Assembly (NCBI RefSeq): GCF_000425225.1
Contig: NZ_AULJ01000018.1
Span: 1-64,000, forward strand
Reading direction: 5' to 3'
DNA length: 64,000 nt
Origin: Pontibacillus marinus BH030004 = DSM 16465
Lineage (GTDB): Bacteria > Bacillota > Bacilli > Bacillales > BH030062
Shown here one piece after another: positions 26,822 through 37,615 of this stretch; positions within the stretch are counted from its first letter, which is position 1, and each line of letters begins with the position of its first letter. A program made the translations under genes and the position numbers. The notes beneath the pieces were generated by a model that was given only the letters and a program-made list of their open reading frames with translations, was not told where the DNA came from and ran no database searches.

Positions 26822-28225
26822 TTATATTTTTTTCTGTTTTGCAATAAGGAATGTAGCAATAAATGGTAAAGCCAGTACTATCGCCATACCAACTAGGAAC
26901 CAAAGCCAGTCTTGCGGCAAGATGGAGAAGATTCCTGGTACACCACCTACTCCGATGGATGAAGCTTGTACGTTCATAATTGTGATCACAGTAGCTGCAA
27001 TCGCAGAGGATACAAGCGCTACAACGAATGGGAACTTATAGCGTAAGTTAACACCAAATAGAGCAGGCTCTGTAATTCCAAGGTAAGCAGATACCCCTGA
27101 AGAACCAGATAGTCCTTTAAGGTTCTCATCTTTTGTAGCTACCATTACGCCTAATGCTGCTGAACCTTGTGAAATGTTAGATAACGCAAGAATTGGCCAT
27201 AAGAATGTTGTACCTGTGTTACCGATTAGCTGAATATCAACTGCTAAGAACGTATGGTGCATTCCCGTTACAACAAGTAATGGGTAAAGAGCACCGTAAA
27301 TTAAACCACCTAGTGCTGCGAACTGATCGAATACGGCAACTAGACCATCTGTGATTAAGTTACCAAGACCAAACATAAGGGGTCCAATTGCAATAAATGT
27401 TAGGAAACCTGTTACAAGTAAAGCAATAGGTCCAACGAATAAAAGCTGAATAGAATCTGGAATACGATTACGTAGGAATATATCAATTTTCGCTAATACA
27501 TAAGATGCTAATAATACAGGAAGAACCTGTCCTTGATAACCGATTTTTTCAATTGTTAAGCCAAATAAGTCCCATGTTGGAACGGAATTGTTTTTTACAG
27601 CTTCACCATAAGCCCAAGCATTTAGTAGGTCAGGGTGAACGAGCATAAGTCCAAGTACAATACCAAGTAATGGATTACCACCGAACTTCTTAACAGCCGA
27701 CCAACCAATGAGTCCTGGTAAGAATACGAATGCCGTATTGGCTATAAGGTTGATCATATTCGCAAGGTCAGCCCATTGCGGATAAACCTCTATTAATGAT
27801 TTTTCATCAAAGAAAATTCCTGTACCACCGAGGATGTTGTAAATCCCCATAAGTAAACCTGCTGTTACGATTGCCGGAAGGATCGGAATGAAAATATCTG
27901 CTAATGTTTTAATTGCTTTTTGAAGCGGATTCATTTTTTCAGCTGAAGCGCTTTTCACATCATCTTTAGATGCCTCTCCAACGCCTAGTGCTGTCATCTC
28001 TTTATATACTTTGTCTACGGTACCTTGTCCAATAACAATTTGGAACTGTCCATTTGTAGAGAATGAACCTTTAACCGACTCTAGCTTCTCGAGCTCTTCT
28101 TGATTTACTTTGCTCTCATCATGTAATGATAAACGTAAACGAGTTACACAATGTGTGGCCGCAGCTATATTTTCCTGACCACCAATTGCATCTAAAATAC
28201 CCTTCGCCTCTTTTTTCAAGTTCAT
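26822..28225 (-). CDS. treP: PTS trehalose transporter subunit IIBC
   Basis: A 467-aa membrane permease that imports trehalose as trehalose-6-phosphate. IIB (1-85) has phospho-Cys26 in THCVTRLRL. IIC (about 105-465) has about ten hydrophobic segments. No IIA domain is fused, so it must borrow one, as treP does with the glucose IIA in B. subtilis. Confidence 0.94.
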   Translation of the reverse strand: MNLKKEAKGILDAIGGQENIAAATHCVTRLRLSLHDESKVNQEELEKLESVKGSFSTNGQFQIVIGQGTVDKVYKEMTALGVGEASKDDVKSASAEKMNPLQKAIKTLADIFIPILPAIVTAGLLMGIYNILGGTGIFFDEKSLIEVYPQWADLANMINLIANTAFVFLPGLIGWSAVKKFGGNPLLGIVLGLMLVHPDLLNAWAYGEAVKNNSVPTWDLFGLTIEKIGYQGQVLPVLLASYVLAKIDIFLRNRIPDSIQLLFVGPIALLVTGFLTFIAIGPLMFGLGNLITDGLVAVFDQFAALGGLIYGALYPLLVVTGMHHTFLAVDIQLIGNTGTTFLWPILALSNISQGSAALGVMVATKDENLKGLSGSSGVSAYLGITEPALFGVNLRYKFPFVVALVSSAIAATVITIMNVQASSIGVGGVPGIFSILPQDWLWFLVGMAIVLALPFIATFLIAKQKKI

Positions 28226-28260
28226 GATGTAACCTCCCTCAAACTCTCTCTGTGTATGAA

Positions 28261-28274
28261 ATAAAGCGTTTTCT
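28261..28274 (-). promoter_or_regulatory. Candidate cre site in the treP leader
   Basis: The minus-strand AGAAAACGCTTTAT matches most positions of the CcpA cre consensus. It lies between the putative promoter and treP, a roadblock position. Confidence 0.4.
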
Positions 28275-28280
28275 TAATAA

Positions 28281-28327
28281 CTTGTATATACATCATATCT
28301 TATATTAAAAGATTTGTATATACATCT
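28281..28327 (-). promoter_or_regulatory. Paired TreR operators and treP promoter region
   Basis: TTGTATATACATC occurs at 28282-28294 and 28314-28326, 32 bp apart (three turns), close to the B. subtilis tre operator. On the minus strand TATACA in the upstream box could be the -35 and TATGAT, 17 bp later, the -10. The remainder of 28328-28540 shows nothing definite. Confidence 0.75.
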
Positions 28328-28598
28328 TCATATTTTCCGAAAATTTTTTAAATATCGGTGTAAATTATTGGCTGAAACAGGGCAATATTAAAGATCTTAT
28401 ACCCTTTCATATCATCTCTCGAAACAATCTTATTATGGTTTCAGTATCCCCTAAATAAGTGAAGTCATGAATGTATGATTAAAATCACATTGTGAGAACT
28501 TAGTAATAGAGTATTTCGACAATACCTGATCTGTTTCGAGTTGATTAAGGTACGTGATATAATATGATGAAAGAATAATACAATCCTACGGAGGTAAC

Positions 28599-29075
28599 AT
28601 GCTTACATTTGAAGAAAAGCTTGCTATAATTGAGTCTTTTCCTGAGCTTACACGCAACGACGTATCCCTTGGTCGCGTGAATTTTCAGTTTGAAGACAGT
28701 GTCTATGATAAGAAAAACGTGGTTTACCGATTGCATCCAAATGGAAACGGATATGTTTATGTAGAGTTGATTGACGATGAGGATTATGATGTTGATGATA
28801 AAGGTATGGTCAACATTCGTAATTATAGTGAAGAAGAACTTCGCAAAGTTGTCCGAAAATCCATTGATTCTTTAGCTACGTTAGATGAGGAAGACGATGA
28901 AGAATATGGTGAAGAAACATGGATGAATGATGAAGGTCACATTCTAACCCTTGTTTTCGATTATGATTTATGGAACATTTACGCTGGCGAAATGCTAGAT
29001 AGTGCGTTCCCTACCTATAATGAAGCTGTGGACTTTTTGGATCAAGAGGGATTTAAAAGGATTAGAAGAGGCTAA
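28599..29075 (+). CDS. Conserved acidic hypothetical protein
   Basis: A 158-aa protein, strongly acidic (runs such as LIDDEDYDVDDKG and TLDEEDDEEYGEE), with no signal peptide or membrane helix and an alpha/beta look. I do not recognise a functional family. ATG 28599 has GGAGGT upstream, and TATAAT/TATGAT sequences near 28556-28565 may be its -10. Divergent from treP, convergent with the DMT gene. Confidence 0.8.
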   Translation: MLTFEEKLAIIESFPELTRNDVSLGRVNFQFEDSVYDKKNVVYRLHPNGNGYVYVELIDDEDYDVDDKGMVNIRNYSEEELRKVVRKSIDSLATLDEEDDEEYGEETWMNDEGHILTLVFDYDLWNIYAGEMLDSAFPTYNEAVDFLDQEGFKRIRRG

Positions 29076-29117
29076 AAAAAGCTGGACTACTCATTGATAG
29101 AGTGAGTCCAGCTTTTT
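29075..29117. terminator. Bidirectional terminator
   Basis: GCTGGACT (29081-29088) / AGTCCAGC (29105-29112), flanked by A7 and T6. Confidence 0.88.
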
Positions 29118-29121
29118 TGTA

Positions 29122-29556
29122 TTAACGTCTTGTATATAAAATAATAGCTACAATCATTAAACCTAACCCGGCCAGCCGATTCCAATCGAGCGGAATTTGC
29201 TTCATTCCAAGCCAACCAAAATGATCGATCAGAGAACTCATTGTTAATTGAGCTACGATGACTGTAAATAGTGCTGCCCCGACGCCTACTCGAGGAACTG
29301 CAAGGACCATGGAAGATACAAAGAATGAACCTAACACCCCTCCAAGTAACTGCCACTTCGGAACTTGAAAGGCATCCACGATATTGCCACGTCCAAAGAA
29401 TAACATAATTAAAAATAAGGTCACTGTTCCAACTAAAAAGGAGACAAAAGCTCCTTCGAATACACCAATTTTTTGTCCTAGATTTCCATTGATTGCGGAC
29501 TGTATCGCTACAGCTAATCCACCACAGAAAACCAGGATCATCATAATCCAGTTCAT
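29122..29556 (-). CDS. DMT-superfamily membrane protein (YdcZ/DUF606)
   Basis: A 144-aa protein with about five hydrophobic helices covering nearly its full length. Motifs QSAINGNLG near 19-27 and GAFVSFLVGT are typical of the DUF606 half-size transporters, which usually pair as dimers. Substrate unknown. Confidence 0.82.
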   Translation of the reverse strand: MNWIMMILVFCGGLAVAIQSAINGNLGQKIGVFEGAFVSFLVGTVTLFLIMLFFGRGNIVDAFQVPKWQLLGGVLGSFFVSSMVLAVPRVGVGAALFTVIVAQLTMSSLIDHFGWLGMKQIPLDWNRLAGLGLMIVAIILYTRR

Positions 29557-29654
29557 GGTTTTGTCCCCCTGATCATTTCACACAAATTATTGGAAATTAT
29601 AACACTGCACAGAGGAAAAGCCAATTGTTTTGGATTGTGTGGTATGGGGGCTCC

Positions 29655-29896
29655 TGCTTTCAGGCGATCTTATGGCATTTTCGGGCGCTGCGGTACGGGA
29701 TGCAGGCGGGGGAAACTCGTTTGCGAGCGCTCCAGGACGAAATGCGAGCGGCTCGAACTCGTTTGCGGGCGCTCCGGTACAAAATGCGGGCGGGTCATCC
29801 TCATTTGCGATCGCCCCCCTTCAAATACGAGCGCTCCGGCACCAAATGCGAGCGCCTAAACCTCATTTGCGAGTGCACCACCCTCATTGCGATTCA
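29655..29896. repeat. 21-bp phased tandem array C3 (12 units)
   Basis: Twelve degenerate units; the first C of the core falls at 29661, 29682, 29703, 29724, 29745, 29766, 29787, 29808, 29828, 29849, 29870 and 29890, which is 21 bp apart except two steps of 20. Most cores read TTTGCGAGCGC or ATGCGAGCG. The first unit reads TTTCAGGCGATC, the core of array C5. ORFs of 89-127 aa drawn through it are artefacts. The eno terminator abuts it; 29557-29654 shows nothing else. Confidence 0.85.
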
Positions 29897-29903
29897 AGAC
29901 CAC

Positions 29904-29934
29904 AAAAAAACAGCCCACTCAAAAGAGTGGACTG
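29904..29934 (-). terminator. Intrinsic terminator of the glycolytic operon
   Basis: CAGTCCACTC (29925-29934) / GAGTGGGCTG (29911-29920) and U7. Confidence 0.9.
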
Positions 29935-29956
29935 CCTAACTAAGCACTTAACAAAC

Positions 29957-31261
<1,305 letters not shown>

Positions 31262-31313
31262 TTATCGAAATTAAGATTAGCAAAAGGTCGTGCACTACCT
31301 TTTGAAAACAATT

Positions 31314-32858
31314 CTATTGATTCTTTTTAATCAGTGATTCACCTGTCATTTCAGCAGGTTGTTCAACGTTTAATAAATCTAATAGTGTAGGTGAAAGGTC
31401 ACCTAAAATACCGCCATCACGAAGCTCGACGCCTTCCTTTGTTACGATAACAGGGACAGGGTTCGTCGTATGAGCCGTTTGTGGCTTTCCTTCATCCGTG
31501 ATCATGACATCCGCATTACCATGGTCTGCTGTGATGATCGCATGGCCACCTTTGTCGGAAATTTTATCGATGATTTTGCCTAAGCACTCATCTACGGCTT
31601 CAATCGCTTTGATTGTTGGCTCCATCATTCCACTGTGACCAACCATATCAGGGTTAGCGAAGTTTAGAATGATTGCGTTGTGCTTGTCTGCATCTAATTC
31701 ACCTAAAAGAGCATCTGTTACTTCATACACGCTCATTTCTGGCTGTAAGTCATACGTTGCAACTTTTGGAGAATCAATTAGAATGCGTTCTTCGCCTTCG
31801 AATTCTGCTTCACGTCCACCGCTCATAAAGAATGTTACGTGTGGATATTTTTCAGTTTCTGCAATGCGAAGTTGTTTCATATTGTTTTGCGCTAAAACTT
31901 CTCCGACTGTGTTATCCAAGTTAACCGGCTTGTATGCTACATAACCATTAACCGTTTCACTAAAGTTCGTAAGCATAACGAAGTGAACATTTTTCGGCGC
32001 CTTCTCCCCACGATCAAATTCGCGGAAATCTTCGTTTGCAAACGTGCGTGAAATTTGGATCGCACGGTCAGGACGGAAGTTGTAGAAAATAATCGCGTCT
32101 TCGTCTTCAACAGTAGCGCGAGGCTCACCGTTTTCATCTGTCAAAACAGATGGAAGAACGAATTCGTCATAGATATCATTCGCATAGTTATCGTCCACTA
32201 CTTCAAGTGGGTCCTGATAGCTTGGACCTTCCCCATAAACCATAGCGCGGTACGCCTTCTCTACACGATCCCATCGTTTGTCACGGTCCATGGAATAATA
32301 GCGGCCTGATACTGTAGCAAGTTCACCTACACCAAGCTCATCCATTTTATCCTGAAGGGCTTTGATATACTTTTTCGCTGACTTTTGGCCAACGTCACGG
32401 CCATCTAAGAAACCATGAACATATACCTTCTCAAGACCACGTTTAGCAGCCATTTCAAGAAGTGCATATAGGTGTTCAATATGACTGTGAATACCACCGT
32501 CAGATAAAAGACCAAATAAGTGTAAGGCTTTGTTGTTCTTTTTTGCATGTTCCATCGCATCAATGAAAGTATCTTTTTCAAAGAAGTCTCCCTCGCGAAT
32601 GGACATGTTCACACGAGTCAAGCTCTGGTACACAATGCGACCAGCACCGATGTTTAAGTGACCAACCTCAGAGTTCCCCATTTGGCCTTCTGGAAGACCA
32701 ACAGCTTCTCCTTTTGCGGTTAGCTGTGAATGAGGATACTGATTCCAAAAGCGGTCAAAATTCGGCGTGTTTGCTTGCTTTACGGCATTTCCAATCTCAT
32801 TATCCTCTAGGCCAAAACCATCTAGGATAATTAACGCGGCTAAACGGTTGTCACTCAT
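31314..32858 (-). CDS. gpmI: 2,3-bisphosphoglycerate-independent phosphoglycerate mutase
   Basis: A 514-aa manganese enzyme of the alkaline phosphatase superfamily that interconverts 3- and 2-phosphoglycerate. Metal site DGFGL, nucleophile Ser in [12 protein letters not shown] (about 62), [11 protein letters not shown] and TADHGNAD. Overlaps tpiA by 4 bp (ATGA). Its pH- and Mn-sensitivity is linked to sporulation in Bacillus. Confidence 0.98.
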   Translation of the reverse strand: MSDNRLAALIILDGFGLEDNEIGNAVKQANTPNFDRFWNQYPHSQLTAKGEAVGLPEGQMGNSEVGHLNIGAGRIVYQSLTRVNMSIREGDFFEKDTFIDAMEHAKKNNKALHLFGLLSDGGIHSHIEHLYALLEMAAKRGLEKVYVHGFLDGRDVGQKSAKKYIKALQDKMDELGVGELATVSGRYYSMDRDKRWDRVEKAYRAMVYGEGPSYQDPLEVVDDNYANDIYDEFVLPSVLTDENGEPRATVEDEDAIIFYNFRPDRAIQISRTFANEDFREFDRGEKAPKNVHFVMLTNFSETVNGYVAYKPVNLDNTVGEVLAQNNMKQLRIAETEKYPHVTFFMSGGREAEFEGEERILIDSPKVATYDLQPEMSVYEVTDALLGELDADKHNAIILNFANPDMVGHSGMMEPTIKAIEAVDECLGKIIDKISDKGGHAIITADHGNADVMITDEGKPQTAHTTNPVPVIVTKEGVELRDGGILGDLSPTLLDLLNVEQPAEMTGESLIKKNQ

Positions 32859-33613
32859 TTTGTACCTGCCTCCACTAACGCTAAGAAAGAGTCAGTTTTT
32901 AAGCTTGCACCGCCTACTAGAGCGCCATCAATGTCGGACTGACCTAACATTTCATCAACGTTCGCAGGCTTCACGCTACCACCGTACTGGATGCGAACAG
33001 CTTGAGCTGCTTCATCACCAGCAAATGCTTTTACAACGTTACGGATGTGTGTACACATTGCATTTGCATCTTCTGCTGTAGCTGTTTTACCTGTGCCGAT
33101 TGCCCAGATAGGCTCGTAAGCAATAATCACGTCTTGAACCTGTTCGTTTGTTAAGTCTTTAAGAGCTTTTTTAACCTGGTCTTCAACGATTGTTTCAGCC
33201 TGGTTGTTTTCGCGCTGCTCATCAGACTCACCAACACATACGATTGGTACAAGATTGTGTTTGAAAGCTGCATGGACTTTTTGATTAACAGACTCATCTG
33301 TTTCGCCAAAAAGCTCACGACGTTCAGAGTGTCCAAGTACAACGTATTCAACGCCAATGTCTTTTAACATTTCAGGACTAACTTCGCCTGTGAATGCGCC
33401 GCTTTCTTCAGCGTGCATATTTTGAGCACCGATCTTTAAGTCAGTACCTTTTGCTTTTTCAACAAGTGCATGAAGGTGCGTGAAAGGTGCTACCACTACG
33501 GATTCAACCTTTTCACTTGATGGAACAGATTCTTTTACATCTTCAACGAATTGCTCCGCTTCACCTACAAGCTTATTCATTTTCCAGTTACCTGCAATCA
33601 CTTTTTTACGCAT
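32855..33613 (-). CDS. tpiA: Triosephosphate isomerase
   Basis: A 252-aa TIM barrel interconverting DHAP and [11 protein letters not shown] (Lys), LGHSERRE (His, about 95), catalytic Glu in [12 protein letters not shown] and the phosphate-binding YGGSVKP. Fifteen bp after pgk. Confidence 0.98.
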   Translation of the reverse strand: MRKKVIAGNWKMNKLVGEAEQFVEDVKESVPSSEKVESVVVAPFTHLHALVEKAKGTDLKIGAQNMHAEESGAFTGEVSPEMLKDIGVEYVVLGHSERRELFGETDESVNQKVHAAFKHNLVPIVCVGESDEQRENNQAETIVEDQVKKALKDLTNEQVQDVIIAYEPIWAIGTGKTATAEDANAMCTHIRNVVKAFAGDEAAQAVRIQYGGSVKPANVDEMLGQSDIDGALVGGASLKTDSFLALVEAGTK

Positions 33614-33628
33614 AGATGTCTCGCTCCT

Positions 33629-34819
33629 TTACTTGTCGTTTAGGGCTACAACGCCTGGAAGATCTTTACCTTCCATGAACTCTAATGACGCACCGCCACC
33701 TGTGGAAATGTGGTCCATTTGATCAGCATAACCGAATTTTTCAACTGCTGCTGCAGAGTCGCCTCCGCCAATCACAGTATAACCTTTTGTTTGGCCAAGT
33801 GCTTCAGCTACGCCTTTCGTTCCTTTGGCGAATGTTTCAAGTTCAAACACACCCATTGGACCGTTCCAGATAACAAGTTTGGAATCTTTTACGATATCCG
33901 CGTACTTTTCAATCGTTTTCGGTCCGATATCCATTGCTTCCCAATCTGCTGGAATGCTGTCGATATCCACAATTTGAGTGTTTGCATCGTTTGAGAAGTC
34001 GTCTCCTACCACTACGTCTAATGGCATGTGGAATTTAACGCCTTTCTCTTCTGCTTTTTTCATATATTCTTTCGCTACATCAATCTTATCTTCTTCTAAA
34101 AGAGACTTTCCGATTTCATAGCCTTGTGCTTTTACGAATGTGTAAGCTAGGCCACCACCAATGATGAGGTGATCAACTTTATCAATTAGATTATCGATAA
34201 CGCCGATTTTATCCTTAACTTTCGCTCCGCCAATAATAGCTGTGAATGGGCGTTCAGGATCTTTTAAGGCCTTCCCAAGTACACGTAGTTCTTTTTCCAT
34301 CAAGTGTCCTGCTACTGCTGGGATATGATGTGCAATGCCTTCAGTAGATGCATGCGCACGGTGAGCTGCACCAAATGCGTCGTTCACATATACATCAGCT
34401 AGGTTTGCAAATTCTTTCGCAAGGTCTGCATCGTTTTTCTCTTCACCAGCATAGAAACGTACGTTTTCTAGAAGTAAAATTTCACCTTCACCTAGGTCGG
34501 AAAGGGCTTTATTAACTTCAGGACCGTATGCTTCATCTGTTTTCGTTACTTCTTTTTGAAGCAGGTCACTTAAACGTTTCGCAACTGGATCAAGACGAAG
34601 CTCTTCAACAACTTCACCTTTTGGACGGCCTAAGTGGCTCGCAAGGATAACTTTAGCACCTTTGTGAGCAAGGTACTGGATTGTTGGCAAGGCAGCACGA
34701 ATTCTTGTGTCATCCGTTACTTCACCTTCTGACATAGGTACGTTGAAATCAACGCGGCAAAAAACCGTTTTTCCATTAACATCGATGTCTTGAATGGTTT
34801 TTTTCTCATTTACGTTCAT
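33629..34819 (-). CDS. pgk: Phosphoglycerate kinase
   Basis: A 396-aa kinase. CRVDFNVPM and [12 protein letters not shown] (substrate domain), hinge region, and C-terminal nucleotide domain with [17 protein letters not shown] 34819 with AGGAGG. Separated from gap by a 323-bp structured spacer rather than a tight junction. Confidence 0.98.
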   Translation of the reverse strand: MNVNEKKTIQDIDVNGKTVFCRVDFNVPMSEGEVTDDTRIRAALPTIQYLAHKGAKVILASHLGRPKGEVVEELRLDPVAKRLSDLLQKEVTKTDEAYGPEVNKALSDLGEGEILLLENVRFYAGEEKNDADLAKEFANLADVYVNDAFGAAHRAHASTEGIAHHIPAVAGHLMEKELRVLGKALKDPERPFTAIIGGAKVKDKIGVIDNLIDKVDHLIIGGGLAYTFVKAQGYEIGKSLLEEDKIDVAKEYMKKAEEKGVKFHMPLDVVVGDDFSNDANTQIVDIDSIPADWEAMDIGPKTIEKYADIVKDSKLVIWNGPMGVFELETFAKGTKGVAEALGQTKGYTVIGGGDSAAAVEKFGYADQMDHISTGGGASLEFMEGKDLPGVVALNDK

Positions 34820-34970
34820 GGGATGGACCTCCTTTGTTCAATGTCTAGCTAGCACCAACTACTTGGCTGCTTGGGCTATTGGGTTAATCCTCGCCCCTGT
34901 ATGTACGTTCCCTCTTAGAAGATTGGGACAAACGTGTTCTATTGTTTGTGATGAAGAAACGATCTATCCA

Positions 34971-35073
34971 GACTAGCCTTTTGGTAAAAATATGGTGTAC
35001 TTCCATTCTTTACAGTCGCTTTTCATACAAACATCGCAAAGGAGGAGGCTAGTCTCCCCCACGCTTTGCGATG
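34971..35073 (-). other. Structured gap-pgk intercistronic region
   Basis: A stem CATCGCAAA/TTTGCGATG (35065-35073 and 35032-35040) closes an internal GC-rich hairpin. The loop-side sequence at 35046-35055 (AGGCTAGTCT) is exactly complementary to AGACTAGCCT at 34970-34979, downstream in the transcript, which would allow a pseudoknot or a switch. Otherwise 34820-35142 has no gene; a small stem-loop just after gap (about 35105-35140) may protect or end the gap message. Confidence 0.6.
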
Positions 35074-35142
35074 AACACCTATACATATATACGGTTAACA
35101 GGGGTTATTTTCCTTCCGTTGGGAAGATAAAATTTATCTATC

Positions 35143-36150
35143 TTATAGTCCTTTGCTATTAAGGTAAACAGCTAGGTCTACACAACGGTTGGAATAACCT
35201 GTTTCGTTGTCATACCAAGAAACAATCTTAACCATGTTGTCTTCCATTACTAGTGTAGAAGCAGCATCGATTGTAGAAGAAGCAGTGTTACCATTGTAGT
35301 CGCTTGATACAAGCTCTTCTTCGCTGTAACCAAGGATCCCTTTAAGTTCACCTTCAGCTGCTTCTTTAAGAGCTGCGTTTACGTCTTCTGCAGAAACGTT
35401 AGCGTCAAGCTCAGCTACAAGGTCTACTAGAGAAACGTTCTTAGTAGGAACGCGCATAGCCATACCAGAAAGCTTACCTTCAAGTTCAGGAAGTACTTTC
35501 GCTACAGCTTGTGCTGCACCTGTAGTTGTTGGGATGATGTTTTCAGCTGCTGCACGCGCACGACGGTAGTCCTTGTGAGGTAGGTCAAGGATTTGCTGGT
35601 CGTTTGTGTAAGCGTGAACTGTTGTCATCATACCGCGCTTAAGACCGAATTTATCGTTAAGAACCTTAGCATACGGAGCTAAGCAGTTTGTTGTACAAGA
35701 TGCGTTTGAGATAACGTGGTGGCTATCTTTGTCGTAACTGTCTTCGTTAACACCCATAACAACTGTTAGGTCTTCACCTTTAGCAGGAGCAGAAATGATA
35801 ACTTTCTTCGCACCAGCGTCAATGTGTTTCTTAGCATCGTCACGCTGAGTGAAACGACCAGTAGATTCGATTACGATATCTACACCAAGATCTCCCCAAC
35901 CTAAGTTTGCAGGGTCACGCTCAGAAAGTACTTTAAGTTCTTTACCACCGATTACAAGGTTGTCACCATTTACAGTAACTTCTTCTTCAAATTTACCATG
36001 TACAGTGTCGTATTGAAGTAGGTGTGCAAGCATGTTTGCATCTGTTAAGTCGTTAACTGCAACTACTTCTACTTCGTCGTTGTTCCAAGCTGCGCGGAAT
36101 ACGTTACGTCCGATACGTCCGAAACCGTTAATACCAATTCTGATTGCCAT
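35143..36150 (-). CDS. gap: Glyceraldehyde-3-phosphate dehydrogenase (glycolytic)
   Basis: A 335-aa NAD-dependent GapA-type enzyme. Rossmann GINGFGRIGR (7-16), catalytic Cys in SNASCTTNCLAP near 152, His in the HAYTNDQ block and WYDNETGY. NAD preference is inferred from the operon and the Asp in VNDLTD. Directly after cggR. Codon bias extreme. Confidence 0.98.
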   Translation of the reverse strand: MAIRIGINGFGRIGRNVFRAAWNNDEVEVVAVNDLTDANMLAHLLQYDTVHGKFEEEVTVNGDNLVIGGKELKVLSERDPANLGWGDLGVDIVIESTGRFTQRDDAKKHIDAGAKKVIISAPAKGEDLTVVMGVNEDSYDKDSHHVISNASCTTNCLAPYAKVLNDKFGLKRGMMTTVHAYTNDQQILDLPHKDYRRARAAAENIIPTTTGAAQAVAKVLPELEGKLSGMAMRVPTKNVSLVDLVAELDANVSAEDVNAALKEAAEGELKGILGYSEEELVSSDYNGNTASSTIDAASTLVMEDNMVKIVSWYDNETGYSNRCVDLAVYLNSKGL

Positions 36151-36191
36151 GAAAAATTCCTCCTTAAGGTATCTATCCTTAATGTTTTTAT

Positions 36192-37220
36192 CTAAAGGGA
36201 AGTACCCTTTATTAACTCTCTTGCTGCACCCTCATCGGTAATGAGTACATTGGATTGTCCCTGTTTAAAGTAGGAGTCAATCGCTTCCGCTTTTGATTTG
36301 CCACCGGCCACAGCCATAACACAATTAGTATGGTTTAAATCTTCCAATTGGATTCCTACTGTGCGCACTTTGTGAACAATTTCTCCTTCTTTATTAAAGT
36401 AATACCCGAAAGCTTCACCAACAGCATCTCCTTCTTGAATAGTTTTCATAACGGATTGAGGTGTCTTTCTTCTTTCAGCCATAGTCATGGCATCTCCAAT
36501 TCCGTGTACGATTAGATCAGAGCTACGAATTAACTCTAGTACCTCACGTACAGAAGGTTCACCGATGATGGTGTGATACGATTCTTCGCTTAGCGGATCA
36601 GGAACATACAACAAACGATATTTCCCATTTGCTTTTTTCGCCATTTCAGCACAAATGGTATTAGCTTGATTTTCCACTTGTTCTCCTAATCCGCCTCGGG
36701 CTGGGACAAACAAGCAATTTTGCGCTTGTTCTAAAGGGGTCATCATTTCAGCTACGGCTGCGATTGTACCGCCTCCGGTTACGGCTACGGTGTTATTCGG
36801 TTTTAAGACTTCCTTCATATACCGAACACACGCCTTGCCCATTTCCTCTTTTACCCATGAGAGTTCATCGCTATTCCCTGGAACGACCACTACATGATTG
36901 ATATTCAACTTTTTCTTTACTTGATCTTCTAGATTGGAGATCCCTTTCAGCTCTTTCATAAATTCTTCGAGCTGCAGGAGAACTTGTCTGCCTTCTGAGG
37001 TAAGGTGCATGCCTCTTGTTGTAATCTCGATCAGGCTTTGCTCCTGAAGAAAATCAATCTCAGATCGAACCGTACGTTCAGCCATGGCCAAATTATCAGC
37101 AAGACTGCGACGTCCAATCGGCTCCATTTGTCGAATGATCTGTAGAATCTCATAACGACGCTGCATAATATCCAGCAAATCGGGGAATAGTTTACTCTGT
37201 AAGTCAATTAACGCCCTCAT
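36192..37220 (-). CDS. cggR: Central glycolytic genes regulator CggR
   Basis: A 342-aa SorC-family repressor of the gap operon, released by fructose-1,6-bisphosphate. N-terminal RpoN-like HTH (RRSLADNLAMAERTVRSEIDF, about 35-60) and C-terminal sugar-phosphate domain (VTGGGTIAAVAEMM, about 147; GEPSVREVLELI). ATG 37220 has AAAGGAG; the 37292 start would run through the operator. Confidence 0.95.
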   Translation of the reverse strand: MRALIDLQSKLFPDLLDIMQRRYEILQIIRQMEPIGRRSLADNLAMAERTVRSEIDFLQEQSLIEITTRGMHLTSEGRQVLLQLEEFMKELKGISNLEDQVKKKLNINHVVVVPGNSDELSWVKEEMGKACVRYMKEVLKPNNTVAVTGGGTIAAVAEMMTPLEQAQNCLFVPARGGLGEQVENQANTICAEMAKKANGKYRLLYVPDPLSEESYHTIIGEPSVREVLELIRSSDLIVHGIGDAMTMAERRKTPQSVMKTIQEGDAVGEAFGYYFNKEGEIVHKVRTVGIQLEDLNHTNCVMAVAGGKSKAEAIDSYFKQGQSNVLITDEGAARELIKGTSL

Positions 37221-37265
37221 GGAAAAGCTCCTTTGCTGTATGTAAGCTTCAGCGGGGGCTTTTTT

Positions 37266-37291
37266 GTCCCGCCATGACGTATTGTGTCCCA
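37266..37291 (-). promoter_or_regulatory. CggR operator
   Basis: On the minus strand TGGGAC, six bases, CGTC, four bases, CGGGAC: the same spacing as the B. subtilis CggR operator (CGGGAC-N6-TGTC-N4-CGGGAC). It sits 46 bp before the cggR start. Confidence 0.9.
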
Positions 37292-37305
37292 CTTAGGGTA
37301 AAAAA

Positions 37306-37337
37306 ATACAATAAGCTTACGTACAAGTTTATTGTAT
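37306..37337. promoter_or_regulatory. Perfect 9-bp inverted repeat upstream of the CggR operator
   Basis: ATACAATAA (37306-37314) and TTATTGTAT (37329-37337) with a 14-bp spacer containing CTTGTAC. It overlaps the expected promoter of cggR (TTGTAC as a possible -35). A second regulator site or part of the promoter. Confidence 0.5.
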
Positions 37338-37378
37338 CAGTCTGTAAACCCCCGTGCAACAAAGAAGAAGCGCTATTT

Positions 37379-37615
37379 TTATTGTAAACGCTTCATCACC
37401 TTTGTTGGGTCGATTTGGCCATAATCAATTTCTTCTCCATCGATTTCAACCACAGGAATCATAAGCTGATACTTCTCCAAGAGATCATCATCTTCATAGA
37501 TGTCTATTTCACGTATAACCACATCATAATCATGTAAAATCGTTTCCAGTAGGATCTTTGCATCATCGCATAGTGTGCATGTTTCTTTTGTATAAAGGAT
37601 GATTTCTTTCGTCAC
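37379..37615 (-). CDS. Glutaredoxin-like (DUF836) protein
   Basis: A 78-aa thioredoxin-fold protein: ILYTKETCTLCDDAK with a CTLC redox site at about 13-16, MIPVVEIDG cis-Pro strand. Overlaps rpoN by 4 bp. Partner unknown. Confidence 0.88.
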   Translation of the reverse strand: MTKEIILYTKETCTLCDDAKILLETILHDYDVVIREIDIYEDDDLLEKYQLMIPVVEIDGEEIDYGQIDPTKVMKRLQ

